A DNA stretch of 64,000 bases from assembly GCA_011390275.1 (NCBI GenBank), contig JAABST010000023.1, positions 1 to 64,000 on the forward strand. The letters run 5' to 3'. Made by a program: the position numbers and the translations under genes. Shown piece by piece: positions 10,208-21,200 of the stretch (positions are counted from its first letter, which is position 1; each line of letters begins with the position of its first letter). The stretch comes from Geitlerinema sp. S16. Its GTDB lineage: Bacteria > Cyanobacteriota > Cyanobacteriia > Cyanobacteriales > Geitlerinemataceae. The notes under the pieces are model-generated. The model saw only the letters and a program-made list of their open reading frames with translations. It was not told the DNA's origin and searched no databases.

Positions 10208-11049
10208 GACGAAAAAACCTGGTAGATGCGAATCGAGATGAAACAGGACGAACGGTAAGAACAGAGGATTGGATCGAAAATCGGTCAATCCAATCAAGCT
10301 ATCAGGCTAAATCCGACTTATTTACGAACAAACTCACTAAGATCCATAGCGAAGTCAACCTCGAAGAGCAAGACAGCATTGTTATGAGTTATGAATCGTC
10401 TGAATCGCGACCAGAGCCAAGGTGGACTTATCGCCGGAATACAATCTGGAATACCGTAATGTGTGATCTTTAACTTCTTTAAGCCCCACAACATCTTGCA
10501 TATAGCTAGAATGCCGAATGCCTGGACGGAATAGGGAACCATTCCGGAAACTTCATGAAATCTTTAAGAAAGCGTCCCAAAACCACCATTTTTAAAGTTA
10601 TGACAAAGCAAACTGACCTGTAGATCAATACAGGGATGGACGTAAATCTATGGGATAGGGCGTCGATTGAAGAAACAAGGTTCGTAGATCTACAGGGGTT
10701 TAGGTATGAAGCCTAGAGATAGGAAAATGAACTTGCATGTTAAATCAAGATGACTCACACAAAAACTCAAGCCTGATTTAAACGCGATCGTCCATCATGC
10801 ATTCGGTAATTTAGTAAATTCAAGTAAATTCAGTACAGACGATCTGATAAGTACAGATAAGTCGATCTCTAAGATGATGCCGATCGCCCGTTCGCTGACA
10901 CCGCCTTTGGAGTCAATCGGGTGAATTTAGGTGATTTGTGGGGATGCGGTAATGGGTTACTCTCAGACCTCTAGATCTATCGGAGGTAGCGCCTGGAATG
11001 TACGCAGGAGTCAACGCGATCGTCTAATGCTCATAACAGGGAAGGGTCA
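10208..11049. other. 842-bp divergent intergenic region
   Basis: Lies between the starts of the giant subtilase (minus) and the first CHAT gene (plus), so it must hold both promoters. A 74-codon minus-strand frame at 10318-10542 has no recognisable motif and no good ribosome-binding site, and I do not call it a gene. Short direct repeats (AGTAAATTCA twice at about 10815, AAGTACAGATAAG nearby) are the only pattern seen. An AGGGAAGGG stretch just before the ATG at 11050 is a good ribosome-binding site for the CHAT gene. Confidence 0.5.
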
Positions 11050-13173
11050 ATGGTAAAACGTGCAATGCTCAAATGTGATGGCGACTTAGCTCACACGGGG
11101 CTACGGGTGGAGCTGACGATCGGGGAGATTAATCGCGATCCAGAGACGATACTACGCGCCACGCTGGAACCAGCACCGGAGCTGCACGCCTGCCTCAAGC
11201 GGCATTGGGACGAAAACTATCGATCGCTGGTCGTACAGCGGACGCGATCGTTACTTGTGGATCGGCATCTATCCAAGTTCCTCGAATCGCCCGAATCGCC
11301 CGAATCAGTCGAGCAGACTGAACAGACCCAGCTTGATCGAGAGCCGCCCACGACGGAAATCCGATCCGATCCCCCGTCCAATCCCTTGGGATCGATGCGG
11401 GCAATCCGTCCCAAAACGCTACGCAAAACCCGTCAGGCGCTCAAGGAGCAGTGCGATCAGTCCGAAGCGGAATTGCGCCAAATGTTTCTGGCGTGGCTGG
11501 ATGCATCACCGACGTTTCGTGATTTGACCCTCAAGGCGCGGGACGAGTTAAGGATCGATGAGCCGTCCCTGTTTGTGATTCAGCACGATGACCTGGAGGT
11601 GCGCCGGTTGCCGTGGCATGAATGGTCGTTGTTTCGCGATCGCCCCAAAGTCGAGCCGACCTATGGCGATTTGATGGGAAATCAGGTGCGGATCGTCGAT
11701 CCGCCACACCGCGATCAGGTACGCATCCTGGTGATTTTGGGTAACTGCGAAGACATTAATACGGAACCCGATCGTCAGTTTTTTCAGGAGATCCAGCAGG
11801 AATCAGGAGCGGATATCGTTTTTCTCGATGCTCCAAATCGCGATCAAGTGAATCATCAACTCTGGGATCATCAAGGGTGGGATTTGATCTTTTTTGCGGG
11901 ACACAGCACGAGCCAAACCGATGAGGCGAAGATTTTACTCAATGGCCACGGAGATTACCTGACGATCGAGGATTTGTGGCACGGACTTCGACAAGCGCTC
12001 AATAACGGTCTCAAGCTGGCGATTTTCAACTCATGCGACGGGTTGGGACTCGCCCAGCGTCTCGACGATCGCCAGATTCCATTCACGATCGTCATGCGTG
12101 AGGCCATCACCGACAAGGTGGCGCAGGATTTTCTGCGGCATTTTCTCGATGCCTTTATTCGTAAGGAATTGTCGCTACCGGAAGCGGTTCGCGAAGCGCG
12201 GGAAAAGCTGCATATCTTTCGCGATCAGCTCCCCTGTGCGTCATGGTTGCCGGTGATCGTGCAGCAGCCCTATACGGGGTTACTGTACTGGTCGGATTTG
12301 GTGCGATCGGCTGAACCGGTGGCGATCGAGCCAGATGCAACACCTGACCTCGCCGCGATTCCAGCCGTCACGCCCCCACCAGCGGCGGTATCGATGCCCC
12401 TCGCATCACCGCAAGCCTCGCCGCCCACACCGCCCACCCGATCACCCTGGCAAAACCGGATGCGGCGTCGCGCGGCGGCGATCGCGGTGGCCTGTTTCGC
12501 GCTACCGGTGGTCAGCTCTTCCGGGTCGGATTTTTTGACTGATCGGGGACAGGAAGCCCAGCAAATGCTGCCGGGTGAGCGTGACCTCGCGATGAAACGG
12601 GCGAAATTTTTCTTTGATTGGGCGATCCGCATCAATCCGTGGAATGGTGAAGCGTTGATGTTTCGCGGCAGTCTATACGAAGACGCAGGGCATACCGAAA
12701 TGGCTCGGGACTATTACACGCGATCGAAAGATCTCGACCACGGGGGAGGCTGCACCAATTTAGGGCTGCTACAAACGAGGGTCGATCGCGACTATCCCAC
12801 GGCACGCGCCACTCTCAGTCACTGTGATTACCTGATCCCGAATGATAACCGGGTCTATCAATCGGCCAATTCAAAAAATTGGGGACAGTTGCTCTACGAG
12901 GAGCAAGACTACCGCGCTGCCGAGCAGAAATTGAAAGAATCATTACAAGATCAGCCCGATAACGGTAAATCGAGCTGCTTACTCGCGAAGACTTTAAAGC
13001 AGCTCGATCGCCAGACAGAAGCGTTGGAACATTGGACGGATTGCTTACAAAATGCATCTGACTATTATCCCGACGTTGATCAATGGCATCGCGAAGCCGA
13101 GCAAGAATTAGCTCGGACGCACCCCACGCGAACCGGCGATCTGATGGCGATCGAGACGGCTCACCCGCAATAG
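11050..13173 (+). CDS. CHAT-domain caspase-like protein with membrane segment and TPR repeats
   Basis: 707 residues with a clear ribosome-binding site. The N-terminal ~200 residues are a cyanobacterial CHAT-associated region. The CHAT fold follows (about 215-420), with catalytic His285 in FFAGHS and Cys329 in FNSCDGLGLA. A proline-rich linker leads to one hydrophobic segment (about 471-490, AAAIAVACFALPVV) and TPR-like repeats (about 515-700, for example ALMFRGSLYEDAGH). CHAT proteins are caspase/gingipain-fold cysteine proteases that act on partner proteins, sometimes in immunity or cell-death circuits. The substrate here is unknown. With one membrane segment, the protease half is probably cytoplasmic and the TPR half periplasmic (inference). 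The next gene starts 40 nt downstream and probably shares the transcript. Confidence 0.85.
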   Translation: MVKRAMLKCDGDLAHTGLRVELTIGEINRDPETILRATLEPAPELHACLKRHWDENYRSLVVQRTRSLLVDRHLSKFLESPESPESVEQTEQTQLDREPPTTEIRSDPPSNPLGSMRAIRPKTLRKTRQALKEQCDQSEAELRQMFLAWLDASPTFRDLTLKARDELRIDEPSLFVIQHDDLEVRRLPWHEWSLFRDRPKVEPTYGDLMGNQVRIVDPPHRDQVRILVILGNCEDINTEPDRQFFQEIQQESGADIVFLDAPNRDQVNHQLWDHQGWDLIFFAGHSTSQTDEAKILLNGHGDYLTIEDLWHGLRQALNNGLKLAIFNSCDGLGLAQRLDDRQIPFTIVMREAITDKVAQDFLRHFLDAFIRKELSLPEAVREAREKLHIFRDQLPCASWLPVIVQQPYTGLLYWSDLVRSAEPVAIEPDATPDLAAIPAVTPPPAAVSMPLASPQASPPTPPTRSPWQNRMRRRAAAIAVACFALPVVSSSGSDFLTDRGQEAQQMLPGERDLAMKRAKFFFDWAIRINPWNGEALMFRGSLYEDAGHTEMARDYYTRSKDLDHGGGCTNLGLLQTRVDRDYPTARATLSHCDYLIPNDNRVYQSANSKNWGQLLYEEQDYRAAEQKLKESLQDQPDNGKSSCLLAKTLKQLDRQTEALEHWTDCLQNASDYYPDVDQWHREAEQELARTHPTRTGDLMAIETAHPQ

Positions 13174-13213
13174 TTCACATTTTTCGGCGGCTTTACTGTC
13201 AGGATCTACCACT

Positions 13214-13930
13214 ATGCTTCACGCTTCTAGCTTTTCCGTGTTTCCCTCCTCTGTCCTCTTGACGCTAACTTCGGTATTGCTCTCGGGTGTTATCATCCGA
13301 CCCATCTTCGCCGAAACCGATCCCCCCAATAACGGCCCGCGCCCGACGATCGATGCGAATGCCCCGTACATCATTTCGCCCCGAAATTCTGACGTGTTGG
13401 ATCGGACTCCCCGTTTTCAGTGGGCGCGGGTTCAAACCGCTGATTCCTACATTGTCAGTTTAGAAAGTCGGGGTCGCGGCGTTTTTTGGCAAACGGAAGT
13501 CGAAGGAATAGAGGCCATTTATGACGGTGCGCCGCTGGATGCTGAAACCGAGTATACGCTGACGGTTACTACCCGATCGAAGGACTCCGAACGGAGCGAT
13601 AACGTTCAGACCACGACCTTTTACACCATCTCTGACACTCATCGAGAGATGGTCGAAGCCGAGCTGCGTCGCCTTGAAACGATCGCCGATCCCAACGATC
13701 GCGGCACGCTACTTGACAGCCAAGTCGAGCTATTGACTGACCAAAATCTGATCGGCGATGCGATCGATCTGCTCGATCTTGAGCTGGTGAATAATCCAGA
13801 CAGTCTTGATGCGATTTGCTTACTCGATGATCTCTTCGAGCAAGCGAATGATATGGCGCTCAATGCCCTCGGTTTTCAGGATTCGTTTGACCAGTATCGC
13901 AACGATCGCAATCTCGGAACCTGCGAATAA
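13214..13930 (+). CDS. Small exported protein with Fn3-like domain
   Basis: 238 residues. A hydrophobic signal segment (VLLTLTSVLLSGVIIRPIFA) ends near residue 35. Residues 50-140 look like a fibronectin-III/Ig-like beta domain, with the sequence FQWARVQTADSYIVSLES and the strand pattern ETEYTLTVTTRSK. The C-terminal ~90 residues are acidic and helical (VEAELRRLETIADPNDRGTLL, then AIDLLDLELV), reminiscent of a short TPR-like helical bundle. It follows the CHAT-TPR gene by 40 nt and has AGGA upstream of its ATG, so it is probably in the same operon and may be the periplasmic partner of the TPR half. Proteins of this sort next to CHAT genes are common in cyanobacteria, but the function is not known. 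I do not recognise a named family. Confidence 0.7.
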   Translation: MLHASSFSVFPSSVLLTLTSVLLSGVIIRPIFAETDPPNNGPRPTIDANAPYIISPRNSDVLDRTPRFQWARVQTADSYIVSLESRGRGVFWQTEVEGIEAIYDGAPLDAETEYTLTVTTRSKDSERSDNVQTTTFYTISDTHREMVEAELRRLETIADPNDRGTLLDSQVELLTDQNLIGDAIDLLDLELVNNPDSLDAICLLDDLFEQANDMALNALGFQDSFDQYRNDRNLGTCE

Positions 13931-14012
13931 TCCAGCTTGCCGGTCAGGGAAAGCCGTCATAGCAAGGAATCCTTAACCCGAACTCACTTAGTTTGATTGC
14001 TGAATTGTGAGC

Positions 14013-14180
14013 GTTAGGGTGTGTTTTGGCTGCGATCGATATTCGATATTCAGAATATGTGAACACAGCCAAAACGCACCATTACCATATTGGCTTTGTT
14101 CCTGACATTGTTGGTGCGTTACGGCGATCGGTCAGCTATCATTTTTCGTCAAATTTGTCGTGGCCGCAACGCACCCTACC
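14013..14180. repeat. 168-bp inverted-repeat element (MITE-like)
   Basis: The ends GTTAGGGTGTGTTTTGGC (14013-14030) and GCCGCAACGCACCCTACC (14163-14180) are imperfect inverted repeats. Inside are two hairpins: GGTGTGTTTTGGCTG (14018-14032) pairs with CAGCCAAAACGCACC (14066-14080) with one mismatch, and GGTGCGTTACGGC (14113-14125) pairs with GCCGCAACGCACC (14163-14175) with one mismatch. It sits between two gene ends (13930 and 14182), and its right end touches the stop codon of the restriction enzyme. No transposase is encoded. Confidence 0.6.
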
Positions 14181-14181
14181 G

Positions 14182-17100
14182 CTAGGGTTTGATTGTTGTT
14201 TCGATGATAGCGATTTCGTCGGGGGTGAGGTCGTAGAGTTGGTAGACGTGTTGATCGATTTGGTGTTCTAGGTCATGGACATCGGCGGCGGGGTTGGTTT
14301 GTTTTTGTTTCAGAATTTTTTCAACGAGTTTTTCAATTTGTTTGACTCGTTTTGGATCTTTTTTCGGATCGGGGATTGGAATTTGTTTCATATAATCGCT
14401 AAAAGCTCGAAGATAACCACCTCGAACACTATTAGAGATTCTTGGATATATGTAGTTGAAAACTTTTGAATTCAAAACTCCAGAGAGAAATAGTTGTTCA
14501 GAACATATAAAGTAGATTGTATTTCCACAATATTTTCTTTCAGTATCAATTGCAAAACTAGAAAATTCAAAAATATCCGGATAGAATATTTTCTGAACTT
14601 CAAATTCTTGATGGTAACTTGCTGCACACCGTTGTAATGCGTACCATTCATAGCGAATTCCAGTTTCAGATTTATTTCGATTTGAGAGCTGATTTTTATA
14701 ATTCAATAGATGTTTATAGATTGCCGGATATTGTTTTTTAAATTCCTTTTCAGCTTTCTCTGAAGCACCCGAAATTGTTGGATCTTCATGTAATGGAAAA
14801 TGCCAAGGAATAAACAATAGCCACAAGTCAGGATCATTTACAACCCAGCGCTTAACATCCCGACCACGAAGATAAGGCTTCAACACCTCAGCCGATCGCG
14901 CATCCTCCGCCACCAACCGATCGCGCGTCACCCGATCGACCACAAACGCCTCATTAAAACCCGTCTTAATTCCATAATAAAACCGCCCCTCCACATACTC
15001 ACCCAACGGCGTCCCCGCCCCCCGCAACTTCGCCAACAAATCCAACACCCCCACCGACTCCAACCGCCAACCATCCGCCGTCAGCTCCGACTGCCGCACC
15101 ACCAACCCCGACGCCTCCAACACCGCCCCAAACTGCTGCACCGGCTCCGATCGAGAGCCATCCCACGACAACGCCCGCACCCCATGATCCGCCGCCGGTT
15201 TCACCTTCCGCAACGTGACAATACTCGGATACGCGATCGCCTCCTCAAACACCGGATAATCCCCAAAATCAATTAAATTCGCGATCGTCGTCTCCTGCGC
15301 CAACAACCGCCGCAACTTCTCGCCATAGCCCGCCCGAAAATACTTATTCGACGAAATAAACGTCAAATAACCACCCGGCTTGAGCAAACGTAACCCCAAC
15401 TCATAAAAATAAACAAACAAATCCGCCACACCCGTATACGTCGAAAACAGCTCTTTTAAATAAGGCTTAAACGCCTTAATTTCCTCCTGACGCACATAAG
15501 GCGGATTGCCGATAATCACATCAAATCCGGTAAAATTTCCCTCATTGTCTAACACCTCGGGAAACTCAAACCGCCACTCCAACGCAGTTTGAAAAATCAA
15601 CCCACTCTTCTCCGCCTCGATCTGCTCCGTTAACGCCTCAATCTCCTGCTTTAACTTCGCATCCCGCTGATTTCGCGACTCACGATCGCGCCGATCGCGC
15701 ACCGCATCCCCCGTCGGCACAATAATCGCTTGCCGTAACTCCTGCCGCGCCTTTTCCTTCTCCGCACGCTTCGCCAATAACGGATTTTCCGCCGAAATCT
15801 CCGATCGTAAATCCGTTTTTAACTGCTGAATAAACCGCTCCAGCTCCCACTTTTCATCCTTCCACACCGCCTCACGATACGCCTGCACCGCCTCGCAATA
15901 CTGCTCGATCGTATATCCCGCTTTCTTCAAAAGTGGCTGAATATCCAAATCGATCGCATACCGAGAAATCACCGAATTTCCAGGCTTGATATTAATATCA
16001 ATATTCGGTAACGTCTCTAAAATTCGAGTTTCCGAATCCGTATAGTACGCATGTTTTAATAACTCAATCCACAGCCGCAACCGACAAATTGACACCGAAT
16101 TCGGGTTAATATCGACCCCAAATAAACAATTTTCAATAATTCGCCGCTTCTCTTCAAATAATGTTTTTTGAACTCGTAAACTTTTCGGATTTTTCGGATG
16201 ATAACTAAATAACTCACCGTCCTCATCCGTGATCACCAGCTCATCATTTTCAACCCGCACACTATAATCACGCAACACTCGGCCATTTTCATCGCACAGA
16301 ATTTCTAAATCACTCTTGATTGCAATTAACTCATTCAGCGCTGAAACCAAAAAGTGACCGGAACCCACCGACGGATCGCAAATTTTGAGACCATTGATAA
16401 TCTCATTCGCCTCAGCTTTATCTTGAATCCGATTGTAAAGATCATCAATGGTCTGACAATTCCAACCCTTCCGATCGTTAAATGCCTGTACCACCGCCCG
16501 CCGCAATGTCTCGCGACACATATACATCGTCACATAACCGGGTGTGAAAAATGCCCCATCTTTGTAACCATTAATTTTCTCAAAAATCAAACCCAAAACC
16601 GAAGCACTAATCAGCGATCGCGACTCCTCACGGATATGACCGATCGCCTCACCACCAAAATCATAGGCTCCTAAAAATTCTAAGAAATACGCCAGTGGCA
16701 TAATTATACCCGTGCGTTTTTTCGTATTATTATGCTTATCTTTTAAAATCGTACGCTCAAATACGCGCATCGTTAACGAATGGCGTAAATCCCCGATCGA
16801 TAGCGTTAAATGCTCCAACTTCGTTAGCTCAAATAACGAACTATTCAAATAGGGAACCACATCAAAAATCGTGACCGTTTCATCCCGATCGTCACGCTCG
16901 ACCGCCAACACTTCAAAAAATAATGCGCTTAATTCCCCATAGTTGGGAATTCGCTCAACCTTCAAGAACTGGTAGCTCTGTGCGCCGCGATGATAGCTCA
17001 AAAGCTGGGCTTCTAATAACTTAGAAAACAGGATGCGATTAACCCAAGTAATCGTTAACTCTAACGCTGTTTCATACAATAAACGCTCTTTGTAGGCTTG

Positions 17101-18123
17101 TTTCGCTTGGATGGTCTGGGCTGAATCCTGCGGCTTGATTGTAAGCTGATCTAAATCAACCCCTGGTAAATTTCGTAATTTTTTACGCCGATCGAGCTGC
17201 ACGATCGTATTTTCAATAATCGATCCCCGATCGCGCTCACCCACCGGAAGGCGATCGATCACCTTTTTATTTTTATCCTTATACTCACGCAATCCAAGAA
17301 TATGCAATAACTCCGAGTAAAATTGCCGATCAAGAGTATTACTATCATTCGCAAACGGTAAACCAAACAAATGTTCCGGCGAAAAAACCTTGTACAGTTC
17401 CGCTAATTTCGTTTGAACCGCTTCATCCTCAGACTCTAAATTATCTAAATCAGCATCCCACGATCGCAAATCAAAATAGGTATATTCCAACGCTTCCCCA
17501 TGACGATCAATCGCTGGAGCCGCCGCATATTTATAAAACTCCTCGGTTTTGCGATAACTCAACCGCCCCGCCTCAAAATCCTCAAATGCTCGCACAAACT
17601 CGCGATCGCGCACAAACAACGCCTCAATCAACCGCGCATCGAACAGGAACCATTCATGAATATTCGTGATCACTAAATGGCGAATCCGAACATTTTTACG
17701 GGTTAAACGTTCCTGTAAAAAGTAGTATAAAAGCTGCTGCAACGCCTTCACATTCAACCGATCGCGTGTCGGCATCTCAGCGGTATTTTTCGGCTTTTTC
17801 ACCTCAAATAAAACGCCGATTTCTTCTGTGATCGCCTTGCCCTTACCCACTTGCCGCGCGATCGTCAAATCAATCCGATCGCTCGTGTTAATCGCCCAAA
17901 GCTCACCATCTTCACCCTTTGGCCGCGACACCGGATAAAACGAACCCACCAAAAACGACGCCAGCAAATTTTTATAGTGTTCTTCCGACTCGTCCGACTT
18001 CGCTGCAACTCCATCCAACAGGGTTCGGACACCACCCCTAAAGCGATCGAACGATGCCCGCTCGATCGCCAGCTTACGGAACGCTTGATTTAACGCCTTA
18101 CGGATCGGGGATTGACTCGCCAT
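14182..18123 (-). CDS. Type IIG restriction-modification enzyme (Eco57I/TaqI-like)
   Basis: 1313 residues in one chain. The N-terminal nuclease shows the PD-(D/E)XK pattern: Asp in RIDLTIA (about 82-88) and E-x-K in LFEVKK (about 102-107). The adenine-N6 methyltransferase core has the SAM motif DPSVGSGHFLVSAL (about 580) and the catalytic NPPY motif (about 873). The C-terminal ~300 residues resemble the TaqI-type target-recognition domain (RGRDVKRWV). Such enzymes methylate one or both strands of a short site and cleave unmodified DNA, and need no separate S or R subunit. The recognition site cannot be read from sequence. The C-terminal part (14182-14900) is more AT-rich than the rest, as is common in recognition domains exchanged by recombination. 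A BREX PglX-like role is less likely because no brx genes are nearby. Confidence 0.85.
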   Translation of the reverse strand: MASQSPIRKALNQAFRKLAIERASFDRFRGGVRTLLDGVAAKSDESEEHYKNLLASFLVGSFYPVSRPKGEDGELWAINTSDRIDLTIARQVGKGKAITEEIGVLFEVKKPKNTAEMPTRDRLNVKALQQLLYYFLQERLTRKNVRIRHLVITNIHEWFLFDARLIEALFVRDREFVRAFEDFEAGRLSYRKTEEFYKYAAAPAIDRHGEALEYTYFDLRSWDADLDNLESEDEAVQTKLAELYKVFSPEHLFGLPFANDSNTLDRQFYSELLHILGLREYKDKNKKVIDRLPVGERDRGSIIENTIVQLDRRKKLRNLPGVDLDQLTIKPQDSAQTIQAKQAYKERLLYETALELTITWVNRILFSKLLEAQLLSYHRGAQSYQFLKVERIPNYGELSALFFEVLAVERDDRDETVTIFDVVPYLNSSLFELTKLEHLTLSIGDLRHSLTMRVFERTILKDKHNNTKKRTGIIMPLAYFLEFLGAYDFGGEAIGHIREESRSLISASVLGLIFEKINGYKDGAFFTPGYVTMYMCRETLRRAVVQAFNDRKGWNCQTIDDLYNRIQDKAEANEIINGLKICDPSVGSGHFLVSALNELIAIKSDLEILCDENGRVLRDYSVRVENDELVITDEDGELFSYHPKNPKSLRVQKTLFEEKRRIIENCLFGVDINPNSVSICRLRLWIELLKHAYYTDSETRILETLPNIDINIKPGNSVISRYAIDLDIQPLLKKAGYTIEQYCEAVQAYREAVWKDEKWELERFIQQLKTDLRSEISAENPLLAKRAEKEKARQELRQAIIVPTGDAVRDRRDRESRNQRDAKLKQEIEALTEQIEAEKSGLIFQTALEWRFEFPEVLDNEGNFTGFDVIIGNPPYVRQEEIKAFKPYLKELFSTYTGVADLFVYFYELGLRLLKPGGYLTFISSNKYFRAGYGEKLRRLLAQETTIANLIDFGDYPVFEEAIAYPSIVTLRKVKPAADHGVRALSWDGSRSEPVQQFGAVLEASGLVVRQSELTADGWRLESVGVLDLLAKLRGAGTPLGEYVEGRFYYGIKTGFNEAFVVDRVTRDRLVAEDARSAEVLKPYLRGRDVKRWVVNDPDLWLLFIPWHFPLHEDPTISGASEKAEKEFKKQYPAIYKHLLNYKNQLSNRNKSETGIRYEWYALQRCAASYHQEFEVQKIFYPDIFEFSSFAIDTERKYCGNTIYFICSEQLFLSGVLNSKVFNYIYPRISNSVRGGYLRAFSDYMKQIPIPDPKKDPKRVKQIEKLVEKILKQKQTNPAADVHDLEHQIDQHVYQLYDLTPDEIAIIETTIKP

Positions 18124-18253
18124 TGGTTACAGGACACTCATTATTGTACGCAATCCTATCGTCTACCAAAATGATGCCATGTTCTGTTAAAAAAGCACGA
18201 TCGAACGTAACAATTTACGACAGACGAACCCCACGCCCGCTGATCCACGTCCC

Positions 18254-21200
18254 CTACCAGTCCCCAACCAAGACAAACGGCGACCAGAAATAGGGCGATT
18301 TAAAGCTCCGTTGGGTGGTGGCGATCGTGGCATCCGTGTCATCCGTGTCGTCATTCGTGGCGCTTACCAGACCCCCCCGAGCCTCGGTCGTGGCTCGCTG
18401 GTGAGCCTCTGGCGTCTCATAGCCCTCACTTTCATAGTCCCGAATCCGCTGGGCGATCGCGTCCAGCTTGCCCGTAATCGCATCCCGCTGAGCCGCCGCC
18501 AACGCCGCCGCCTTGCCCAAACCATCGCGTCGGTAACGATAAAACATCTGCATGATTAACGACGTGGATAGATCATCCACATTCCACAACGAGCCGATCG
18601 TCGATCGCACCCCCGCCCGTAACCCCATCCCCGCCATGCCCAACACCGCCCGATCGCTCCCCTCCGCCGTTTGACAGGCACTAAAGATCACCAGGTCGAG
18701 ATCCGTGGCGCGGGTGGGATCGTTGCTGCGGAGGAGCTGGCCGAGGCGATCGAACGGGATTGGCCCATCTTGCGCCACGATGAACGTCTGAGCCGCAAGT
18801 GCGCCAAAGGAACCGTGGGTGGCGATGTGAGCCACGTCGTAGCGACGTGAGGCGATCGTTTCCGCCAAGCGATCGCTAAGAAAATCTTCGTCTAATAAAT
18901 AGGACGATTGGGGCAACAGGTCTACGATGCCGAGAATTTCGCTGACCACATTATCCAAGTCGTACAGGATCAGCCCCTCTGGATTTTGCGGGCTTTGGGC
19001 ATTGCTGAGGCTGGCGATCGCGCGATTGATCGCGGAGCCGTCCTCGAATTTGCTACGCCCGACGGCAAGGGTGCGGAGGCGCGATCGCGATCGAACTTCG
19101 GGGTCTGTGGCGATCAGATCAAAACTCGGGATCACGGCAATATCGTAATGCTCCAGCAGATAATCCCCCGCTTCGGGACGCAGAGCGCCGAGGGGAACGC
19201 TCCGAAATCCGCTGTCCGGCAAAAAGAGGATCGTGTCGATCGCGTTGGCTGATGTGGCCTGCTCCATCGCGGCGATCGCAGCCCGAAAGTAGCGGTTATA
19301 CACCCCTTGGGTACGACGATCGAGCGTTCTCTGATCAATCTCGGCATCCTGGAGCGACTCTAGCCATTGCGTGAGATCAAACTGAACCTCCGATTGGCGC
19401 GAGGGATTTGAAAATCGCAACCATTGACGCGACACCGCGTCACCCTGACCCGGATTTTCACCCTCGGGAAAGGCGATGATCGTCTCGGTGCGATCGGGAA
19501 GTACCACCGTTGCCAGTAACGCCGTCTGGCGATATTTTCCCTGCAATGTCGGATCATCGAGCTGCGCGATCTCAAACTTCTGGGGAATGGCGCAGGCTTC
19601 TCCGAAAAAGTCGTCGAGTTCGGCCAACTGCAAGCTTTGTAGGGTGGTGATCGCCTGGGTCAGATCGTCGTGATCGGTGGAAATGGCGCGATCGGAATGC
19701 GCGGCATCGTCCGGCTTGGGCAATAGCAGCGCCAGATAGTCCTGATACAGCGGGGCGATCGCGTCACGAAAATCATAACGCCAGTCCGTTTCAAGCGATC
19801 CGAGGTCGATCCGCAACTGATCGAGATCGGCGATCGCCTGGGCGTAGTATTGACGCGCCAGTGTCGGCTGTTGCGCTGCGATCGCCAACCGTCCCGCCTG
19901 CCACAAAAGCTGTACGCCGAGATCCTTCGCTCCCAAACGATCCGCGCTTTCTAGCTCCTGTTTCGTTTGGGGGATCATCTGAGCTGCGATCGTCGGCGTC
20001 AAATTTTGCGCGGCGATCATGTCCCCGCTTAACAGTACGGCTTGCGCTCGCAGTCGCTGGGCGATCGTCGCGGCTAAACTCTCCGGGTACTGGCGATCGC
20101 TGAGGTCGGCACTCGCGCGGCTTGCATGATCGAGCAAATTACGGCGATCGTCGCGAATCTGCCCGACGATGGGGAGCGGTTGAGTCCAGTTGGGAGCCGC
20201 GCAGTGCAGCACCGTCGGGGAGACGGCGAAGGTTTCGGAGCTAGGGGTCGCGAGGCTTTGCAGGCAGGCAAGTTGAGACGCAAGATCGAGCTGCATGGCG
20301 ATCACGTTGGGCGTCGCGTCGGTCTCGATGACGCCACGATAGAGCGTATGGAAACGCTGGGCGAGACGGTTGAGCGTGGCCTCAAACTCAGAATACACCG
20401 ACTCATTTGTCCCATTTAACTCATCGGGCAGTTGCTGACCGTAGTAGCGCCGCTCTGCCAGTTCCGCGCGTAAGCTAGCCAGTTGGAGGCGCATCATCGC
20501 GACACGATCGCCCTGTACTAACTGCGATGCCGTTTCATAGTCCGTTAGAGCCGCCTGGTACTGTTCTGCGGTAAGCTGCGCCTGGTAATTTTCATGCCAC
20601 TGCGCTTGGGCAACATGAAACCGCCCGAGACGCTCATGTACAGCCGCGCGATCGCCATCGCCATCGCTCGCGGCCAAGGTATAGAACAACAGCGGCTCAA
20701 CCAAATCACGTTCGCCGATCGCCTGAAAAATATCCGCCAACTCCTGAAGCTGCTGGCGCCGATCGGACGACAGACCAACACCCACTTCCGAGGCCGAGAT
20801 CAGGCGCGTGCGAAAAACCTCGCGATCGAGCCTGTCCAAATCTCCTGGCTGATCTAGCCCCAGCGCCATCAACGTCAGCGCCGGGAAATCATCGCGTTGC
20901 AGCGTGCGGGTCAGCGCATCAGGAACACCGAGCGATCGCAACACCACCGCGACAGCTTGGCGATTTTGCCCCTGCAAGCGTAGCTGCATCACGCTCGGTT
21001 CTTCGAGAGGGTTATCGAGGTTGGCAGCATCGCTCGCCAGACCTAAACTCGGGCTGGGTTGAGCCGCAACATCGATCGAGTTCGGGTGATTTCGAGACAA
21101 ACCCAGAGCCGGGAACAGCGCAGCGGTGGCCGATCCCCGATTTAGCCCGATCGTCAGACAAACCAGCAGCGTCACGAGACCACAGAGCCAGACACGCGAT

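Noticed and set aside
10208..10297. TTG start 30 codons upstream of the subtilase ATG
   Set aside because: The added residues (IGLTDFRSNPLFLPF) are not part of the domain, and the ATG gives the expected N-terminus.
10318..10542. 74-codon minus-strand frame
   Set aside because: No motif, poor start context, and it lies in a promoter-bearing gap.
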